DNA from: an uncultured Sulfuricurvum sp.
GTDB lineage: Bacteria; Campylobacterota; Campylobacteria; Campylobacterales; Sulfurimonadaceae
Assembly: GCA_903844635.1 (NCBI GenBank)
Contig: CAIMUF010000081.1
Coordinates: 1-64,000 of the forward strand
DNA length: 64,000 bases
Direction of reading: 5' to 3'
Translations under genes and position numbers: made by a program
Notes under the pieces: generated by a model
What the model was told of the DNA's origin: nothing
The model's input: only the letters and a program-made list of their open reading frames with translations
Databases searched by the model: none
Shown: positions 57,757-64,000 of the stretch, piece after piece
Layout of the letters: each line of letters opens with the position of its first letter
How positions within the stretch are numbered: the first letter of the stretch is position 1

Positions 57757-58541
57757 TGTTTGATGATTTACGCCCTCATTTAGTCGAACTGCGCAAGCGA
57801 CTTGGAATCAGTGTCCTTGCTGTCATTATTATGTCCATCATTATGTGGAACTTTCACGATGCTTTATTGGCATGGATTACCGCTCCTCTTGTTGATGCAT
57901 TAACCGCTACCGCAAAAATCTCACGTAAAGCAGCTATGGGGATGATTGTCACACGAGAATTATCAGAAGCATTTTTTGTTGCTATGAAAGTTTCCTTTTT
58001 TGCAGGACTCCTTCTGGCGCTTCCTGTCATCCTCTCACAAGTATGGCTTTTTATCGCTCCAGGTTTGTATACTAATGAGAAAAAAATGATGATTCCCATC
58101 GTGGTCGGAGGGACAGGAATGTTCCTTATGGGTGCGGCATTCGCTTACTATTTTGTAACCCCTATCGGATTTGCCTTTTTTATTGAATTCGGAAGTGCTT
58201 CTTTTGTCCCAATGTATAACATCGGAGAATATGTCGAGTTTTTTACCAAAATTTTATTTGGATTTGGACTTGCCTTTGAACTTCCAGTCGTTTGTTATTT
58301 TCTTGCCCTCTTGGGCCTCATCGATGACAAAATGATGAAAGACTTCTTTCGCTACGCTATCGTATTAATCTTTGTCATTGCAGCGATTTTAACTCCTCCG
58401 GACGTTATCTCTCAAATCTTAATGGCATTGCCTTTGATTCTTCTCTATGGCATCTCTATTCTCATTGTACAAGCTGTCAATCCAGCTCCTAAAGAAGAAC
58501 CTGAGTCAGACTACGAAGATGAAGAAGAGACGATTGATTAA
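57756..58541 (+). CDS. tatC: Twin-arginine translocase subunit TatC
   Basis: HLVELRKRLGISVLAVI...FIEFGSASFVPMYNIGEYVEFFTKILFGFGLAFELPVV. Confidence 0.95.
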   Translation: MFDDLRPHLVELRKRLGISVLAVIIMSIIMWNFHDALLAWITAPLVDALTATAKISRKAAMGMIVTRELSEAFFVAMKVSFFAGLLLALPVILSQVWLFIAPGLYTNEKKMMIPIVVGGTGMFLMGAAFAYYFVTPIGFAFFIEFGSASFVPMYNIGEYVEFFTKILFGFGLAFELPVVCYFLALLGLIDDKMMKDFFRYAIVLIFVIAAILTPPDVISQILMALPLILLYGISILIVQAVNPAPKEEPESDYEDEEETID

Positions 58542-59559
58542 AGACCCCCTGTTAACCTCCAGTTATGACTACTCACTTCCCAGTGAGCTCATAGCCACAC
58601 ACCCAGTCCATCCACGTGACCATGCACGGCTTCTTGTTTACCGACGAAGCGATCGTTCCATCACCCACGCCCGTTTTGACCAATTAGAACAGTTTTTGCC
58701 TGAAGAGTGTGGCCTTATTTTTAATGATACCAAAGTTATTAAAGCACGGTTATACGGTAAAAAAGTCAGTGGCGGAGCGATTGAACTGCTCATCAATCGT
58801 CCGCTCAATGCTCACACTCTCAATGTTTACATCAAAGGACGCGTGAAAAAGCAAACGCATCTTCTTTTTGATGATAACCTTACCGCAACCGTCACCATGC
58901 TCCATGATGATGGATCCCGTGAAGTACAGTTCACCAAAGATGAAACTCTTTTACGTTTTGAAGAACTGTTGCCTATTCTTGAACGTATTGGCCACATTCC
59001 CCTTCCCCCTTATCTCGGTCGTGAAGATAACTCTGAAGACGAACGAGAGTACCAGAGCGTCTTTGCCGTCCACGAAGGAGCGGTTGCTGCACCCACAGCG
59101 TCACTGCATTTTACCGATGAGCTTTTTGAAGCCGTTTGCCATTCACGTCCCCATGCTTTTGTCACCTTGCACGTAGGCTCCGGAACGTTCAAACCTGTCG
59201 AATGTGCGCATATTACTGATCATCCTATGCACTCGGAGTACTTTAATATCACCGAACAAGCACAGTCTCTTATCCAACAAGAAATACCCCTCCTTTGCAT
59301 CGGAACGACATCAACGAGAACCATTGAATATCATGCTCGCACCCATGAACTTCACGGCGAGGCAAATCTCTTTTTACATCCAAATAATCAGCCCTTACGT
59401 GTCAATCATCTCTTAACCAACTTTCATCTTCCTCAATCAACCCTTCTGATGCTCGTTGCTTCTTTCGTTGGGCTGGAAGAAACTCATCGTATTTACCAAG
59501 AAGCAATTGATTGCAAATATCGCTTTTTTTCTTATGGTGACGCTATGCTTATTCTATAA
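58519..59559 (+). CDS. queA: S-adenosylmethionine:tRNA ribosyltransferase-isomerase
   Basis: SSYDYSLPSELIATHPVHPRDHARLLVY; LHVGSGTFKPV; TTSTRTIEY; TNFHLPQSTLLMLVASF. Confidence 0.95.
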   Translation: MKKRRLIKDPLLTSSYDYSLPSELIATHPVHPRDHARLLVYRRSDRSITHARFDQLEQFLPEECGLIFNDTKVIKARLYGKKVSGGAIELLINRPLNAHTLNVYIKGRVKKQTHLLFDDNLTATVTMLHDDGSREVQFTKDETLLRFEELLPILERIGHIPLPPYLGREDNSEDEREYQSVFAVHEGAVAAPTASLHFTDELFEAVCHSRPHAFVTLHVGSGTFKPVECAHITDHPMHSEYFNITEQAQSLIQQEIPLLCIGTTSTRTIEYHARTHELHGEANLFLHPNNQPLRVNHLLTNFHLPQSTLLMLVASFVGLEETHRIYQEAIDCKYRFFSYGDAMLIL

Positions 59560-59609
59560 TTTACCTTAGATACGCTAAAATAACACATAATATGAATCGA
59601 GGTATTTTA

Positions 59610-60836
59610 ATGAAACATCTTAATCGACGACATTTTTTAGGTGCTGGCTTATTATTAGGAGCTTCCACGCTCATAGGTAAAGAACTTCCTGCCAAACCCA
59701 TTGCGATTCCTCAAGAGTACGTTCCTCCTATTATTGCATTCCCTGAAAAAAAGCCGATGGTGGCTATCTCTGATCGTCCGCCGTTGCTAAAATCTGCTAA
59801 AGGTCGTGAACTTTTTACGCAACCGATTACTCCAAACGATGAATTTTTCGTCCGTTGGCATCTTCCTGACATTCCGACTTTTGTTGATTTAAGCACATTT
59901 CGTCTCGAAGTTAAAGGAGAAGTTCATACACCACTTTCTCTTAGCGTTGATGATTTAAAATCCAAATTTGAACCAACAGAGATTACCGCAGTACTTCAAT
60001 GCGGAGGAAATAGCCGTAAATACTATAAAAACGTAGGTCCAGCAACCCATGGGGTACAATGGGATCATGGCGCCATGGGATGTGCTGTTTGGAAAGGGGT
60101 ACGTCTAAAAGACCTCTTAGAACATGCAGGTGTCAAAGAAAGTGCTAGATGGGTAGGACTGAACGGCCTAGAAAAACCTGCTATGGAAGAAACCCCTGAT
60201 TTTTTCCGAGAAATGGCCATTGCGGAAGCACTCGAAGATCAAATTCTTGTTGCTTATTCCATGAATGGTGAGGATCTTCCTTACTTAAACGGTTTTCCAT
60301 TACGATTGGTTATTCCAGGACATTTCGCCGACAGTTGGGTTAAAATGCTCACGGAAATTACGGTACTAGACAGGTATCAAAAAAGCTTTTTTATGGATGT
60401 TGCTTACACCGTTCCTGATAACGATTGTGAATGCGTTGTTTCAGGAAGCGATTTTGAATACAAACGAAAACCCATCGCGAGCATGAAAGTAAAATCCGTC
60501 ATTGGCTACCCTTCATCCGACACAGTTATCAAAAAAGGATCCAAAGTTAAAGTGGCAGGAGTAGCTTTTGACCAAGGAAAAGGGATCAAAGAAGTTATGA
60601 TTTCTCTTGATGGCGGAAAAAGCTGGAGTGCTGCCAAGCTGGCTGCTGAAAATGGCAAATATTCCTTTAGAATGTGGACCTATGAGTGGGATGCTAAAAT
60701 TAAAGGGGACTTTTCCATTATGGCACGTGCGATCAATCGCATCGGAAATATTCAACCTCAGGTGGACGAAATCGGCTGGAACGCAGGCGGATATCAATAC
60801 AATGCGGTTGATGTTGTCAACGTAAAAATAGTCTAA
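59610..60836 (+). CDS. sorA: SorA-type periplasmic sulfite:cytochrome c oxidoreductase, Mo subunit
   Basis: Tat motif NRRHFLGAG; sulfite-oxidase fold motif VLQCGGNSRKYY (Cys Mo ligand); next gene is a cytochrome c. Confidence 0.88.
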   Translation: MKHLNRRHFLGAGLLLGASTLIGKELPAKPIAIPQEYVPPIIAFPEKKPMVAISDRPPLLKSAKGRELFTQPITPNDEFFVRWHLPDIPTFVDLSTFRLEVKGEVHTPLSLSVDDLKSKFEPTEITAVLQCGGNSRKYYKNVGPATHGVQWDHGAMGCAVWKGVRLKDLLEHAGVKESARWVGLNGLEKPAMEETPDFFREMAIAEALEDQILVAYSMNGEDLPYLNGFPLRLVIPGHFADSWVKMLTEITVLDRYQKSFFMDVAYTVPDNDCECVVSGSDFEYKRKPIASMKVKSVIGYPSSDTVIKKGSKVKVAGVAFDQGKGIKEVMISLDGGKSWSAAKLAAENGKYSFRMWTYEWDAKIKGDFSIMARAINRIGNIQPQVDEIGWNAGGYQYNAVDVVNVKIV

Positions 60837-60845
60837 GGAGCAAAA

Positions 60846-61163
60846 ATGAAGAAATTATTTTTAACGGCACTTATCCTCGGAGCTACAACACTTTTTGCTC
60901 AAGTTGACAAACCTGTTGAAATGCCATACGTAGATTATCCTATGGTAAAAGGAGATCACGACGAAGTAGCACAACAATACTGCCTCATCTGTCACTCATG
61001 GGGATACATTCTTAACCAAGGTAAAAAAAGCAGACCTTACTGGAAAGGAACAGTTCAGAAAATGGTCAATGAATTCAAAGCTCCTATCTCCAAAGAAGAT
61101 CAGCAGACTATCACCAACTATCTCGTCAAACATTATGGATATGAAACAACTTCAGCCCATTAA
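60846..61163 (+). CDS. sorB: SorB-like monoheme cytochrome c
   Basis: Signal peptide MKKLFLTALILGATTLFAQ; QQYCLICHSWGYI (CxxCH). Confidence 0.85.
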   Translation: MKKLFLTALILGATTLFAQVDKPVEMPYVDYPMVKGDHDEVAQQYCLICHSWGYILNQGKKSRPYWKGTVQKMVNEFKAPISKEDQQTITNYLVKHYGYETTSAH

Positions 61164-61189
61164 AATTTGCTTCTAAAGAGGCAAATTTT
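61162..61189. terminator. Bidirectional terminator between sorB and dprA
   Basis: AAAATTTGC-TTCTAAAGAG-GCAAATTTT, 9-bp perfect stem between convergent genes. Confidence 0.75.
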
Positions 61190-61192
61190 CTA

Positions 61193-61969
61193 TTAAACTA
61201 CGAATACTCTTCCATTTCGAACTTCGATAATTCCGCCTAATTCTCCCTCAAATATTTCTTTTGGAAACCGTGCAATCACTTCTTCATACGTCGGCATTGT
61301 TCTGCAATAGGCAATAAAAGGCGAGTCATTTATTGTATTAAGAGCGGATGAAGTAATCATGGCAACAAAACTGTCAATCTCTTCAATTGCTATTGCCCTG
61401 CCCTGCGTCAGAAGTCTATGAGTTCCTTCACTCTCACGAATTCTGTGTGGTAAAACATAAATTTGCTTTCCCATCTCTAATGCAAACTCCACGGAGCGCA
61501 TACTTCCGCTATTTAAATCAGCTTCAGTAACAATCAAGACCTCACCTAATGCAACAACAATTTCATTGCGTACAACAAAACTCCACTCTCTAGCCGTAAA
61601 ATCAGGTTCAAACTGAGAAAGAGTTAAGCCATTATTTTCAATTGACGCAATGAACTCGCTATTAGCTTTGGGATAGCGAATATCAATGCCGCATGGTAAC
61701 ACGGCAATCGTATTGCTAACTCCCGCACCCTGATGCGCTAAAGTATCCACACCGGCAGCAGCACCGCTAACAATGACCATCCCAGCGTATGAAAGTTTTT
61801 TAGAAAGTTCCAGTGTAAGGGCTCGCGTATAAGGATTAGGGCGACGTGTTCCGACAATGGAGATTTTAGGGCGAGAAAGCAGATCTAGCGAGCCTTTAAA
61901 ATAAAGCTCATCTGGATATTTCTTCATAGATTCTAGTTCTTTTATTCTCGATGGAACATACTGAGACAT
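61193..61969 (-). CDS. dprA: DNA processing protein DprA/Smf
   Basis: ISIVGTRRPNPYTRALTLELSKKLSYAGMVIVSGAAAGVDTLAHQGA. Confidence 0.95.
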   Translation of the reverse strand: MSQYVPSRIKELESMKKYPDELYFKGSLDLLSRPKISIVGTRRPNPYTRALTLELSKKLSYAGMVIVSGAAAGVDTLAHQGAGVSNTIAVLPCGIDIRYPKANSEFIASIENNGLTLSQFEPDFTAREWSFVVRNEIVVALGEVLIVTEADLNSGSMRSVEFALEMGKQIYVLPHRIRESEGTHRLLTQGRAIAIEEIDSFVAMITSSALNTINDSPFIAYCRTMPTYEEVIARFPKEIFEGELGGIIEVRNGRVFVV

Positions 61970-62040
61970 AGGACTATCCGATATTAAATTTTTATCATCC
62001 TATCGCAATGATGAAAAAAAAGTAAAAATATGACAGTTTG

Positions 62041-63060
62041 TTATATTTTATCAATTCCTACGAGCTTAATTTCGCTCAAAATAGATTTGGATTCTTTGAG
62101 TGCCTGAATAGTATCAGGGCGCGGATGACCGATGGCGATTGCACTTCCATTACGCTTTGCAATTTCAACGGCTTCACGTATTTGTTTTTTGATGTTTTCA
62201 ACACCATCATGATGATCTAAAAATACATCGCGGCCTAGGTAACGCATTCCATATTTCGTATCAATCACTTTTACTTTGCTCTGTGCTGTGGTTCGACTAT
62301 CCACAAAAATAAGCCCATTCTCTCTCATTACCGATACCAAACGATCCATGGCATCTTCATCTGCCGTAAACTTTGAACCGGTGTGATTATTAATATAGCG
62401 AACGTCCGGATAAAGTTTTTTGATTTTTTGAATTTGTGAAGCTATCATCTCTTTCGAGTCACTTATCCGCAATGTCACCTGCTCTTCATCATTAAAATCA
62501 ACCGCTTCAAGAGGTAAATGCACCATATAGCCATTTATTCCCTGCGCCAACGTTGCTGATTCATTATGGCGAGGACTCGGTGGTAAAAATGACATAACGA
62601 GAGGTAATCCAACGGATCGAATTGCTTTTACATCATGTGCATACGATACATCATCCATGATGATAACTAACTTTGCAGTGCCTTGTATTACGGGATGAGA
62701 GATTCTAGGCTCACTAGGTGGTGGTGCTGCTTTTTTGTCTTTGGGGGCGTATTCATGATGAGCACTAATCGATTCATGTTCCAGTAACTCTTTAAGAGCT
62801 TTTTTAAGATGACCAATCTCGAGATTTTGCTCATTGGCTTTTAATGAAGCATTCGTATCTACTTTAGCAATCTCTTTAATTTGTCCCATGAGTAACTCGG
62901 TCTGTTCACGTTGGCGATCTGTCTCATCTTGAGCTTGATTGAAACCAATAAAATAACCAATTAAAATAGCTACACAAATCATAATAAGCAATGATAAAAA
63001 AACGGCAATATGTTTTAATGAAAAAAGAGATCGAAAAGAAGAAGTGTGCTTATGCATCAA
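62041..63060 (-). CDS. Divergent polysaccharide deacetylase (YibQ/DUF610-like), membrane-anchored
   Basis: LVIIMDDVSYAHDVKAIRSVGLPLVMSFLPPSPRHNE...GYMVHLPLEAVDF...YINNHTGSKFT; N-terminal TM. Confidence 0.88.
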   Translation of the reverse strand: MMHKHTSSFRSLFSLKHIAVFLSLLIMICVAILIGYFIGFNQAQDETDRQREQTELLMGQIKEIAKVDTNASLKANEQNLEIGHLKKALKELLEHESISAHHEYAPKDKKAAPPPSEPRISHPVIQGTAKLVIIMDDVSYAHDVKAIRSVGLPLVMSFLPPSPRHNESATLAQGINGYMVHLPLEAVDFNDEEQVTLRISDSKEMIASQIQKIKKLYPDVRYINNHTGSKFTADEDAMDRLVSVMRENGLIFVDSRTTAQSKVKVIDTKYGMRYLGRDVFLDHHDGVENIKKQIREAVEIAKRNGSAIAIGHPRPDTIQALKESKSILSEIKLVGIDKI

Positions 63061-63096
63061 GAAACATTTATGTTAAATTTGTATTTTAGAGCTGAG

Positions 63097-63114
63097 TTCC
63101 CGCCTTCGCGGGAA
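63097..63114. repeat. REP-like hairpin TTCCCGC-CTTC-GCGGGAA downstream of ilvC
   Basis: 7-bp perfect stem, 4-nt loop. Confidence 0.7.
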
Positions 63115-63135
63115 TAACGAGCTTAAAAGCAATTC

Positions 63136-64000
<865 letters not shown>

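Overview
The window is about 64 kb of a Campylobacterota (Epsilonproteobacteria) chromosome. Gene content suggests a sulfur-oxidising, reductive-TCA autotroph of the Sulfurimonas/Sulfuricurvum type; this assignment is an inference from gene content. It is densely coding and mostly core or housekeeping genes: aclBA, mqnE, glnD, glmS, mrp, thiC, ispDF, an HP1021/Cj1608-type orphan regulator, sat, pgpA, hisD, aroK, fba, a peb4-like PPIase, nth, cmoA, pyk, hup, motAB, a folP-holB-hobA-lysC-rppH block, hemW, tatBC, queA, dprA and a partial ilvC. Respiratory modules are a Psr/Sre/Soe-like molybdoenzyme locus with an unusual accessory operon, and a sorAB sulfite dehydrogenase. No tRNA, rRNA gene, CRISPR array, transposase or prophage was seen. 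The left edge does carry a perfect consensus sigma70 promoter and an rRNA-leader-like sequence pointing out of the window. The best candidates for undescribed biology are: (1) the molybdoenzyme accessory operon, with a polyferredoxin plus zinc ribbon, a protein resembling a stand-alone shikimate-dehydrogenase N-terminal domain, and an orphan 166-aa protein; (2) a highly structured intergenic region at 42.84-43.09 kb; (3) a gene pair encoding a divergent class III nucleotide-cyclase-like protein and a putative DNA-binding coiled-coil protein; (4) a compact SF1-helicase-like protein with a possible NERD-like N-terminus; (5) three signalling proteins sharing a CxxCH-containing periplasmic sensor, two of them with an extra Cys-rich domain.
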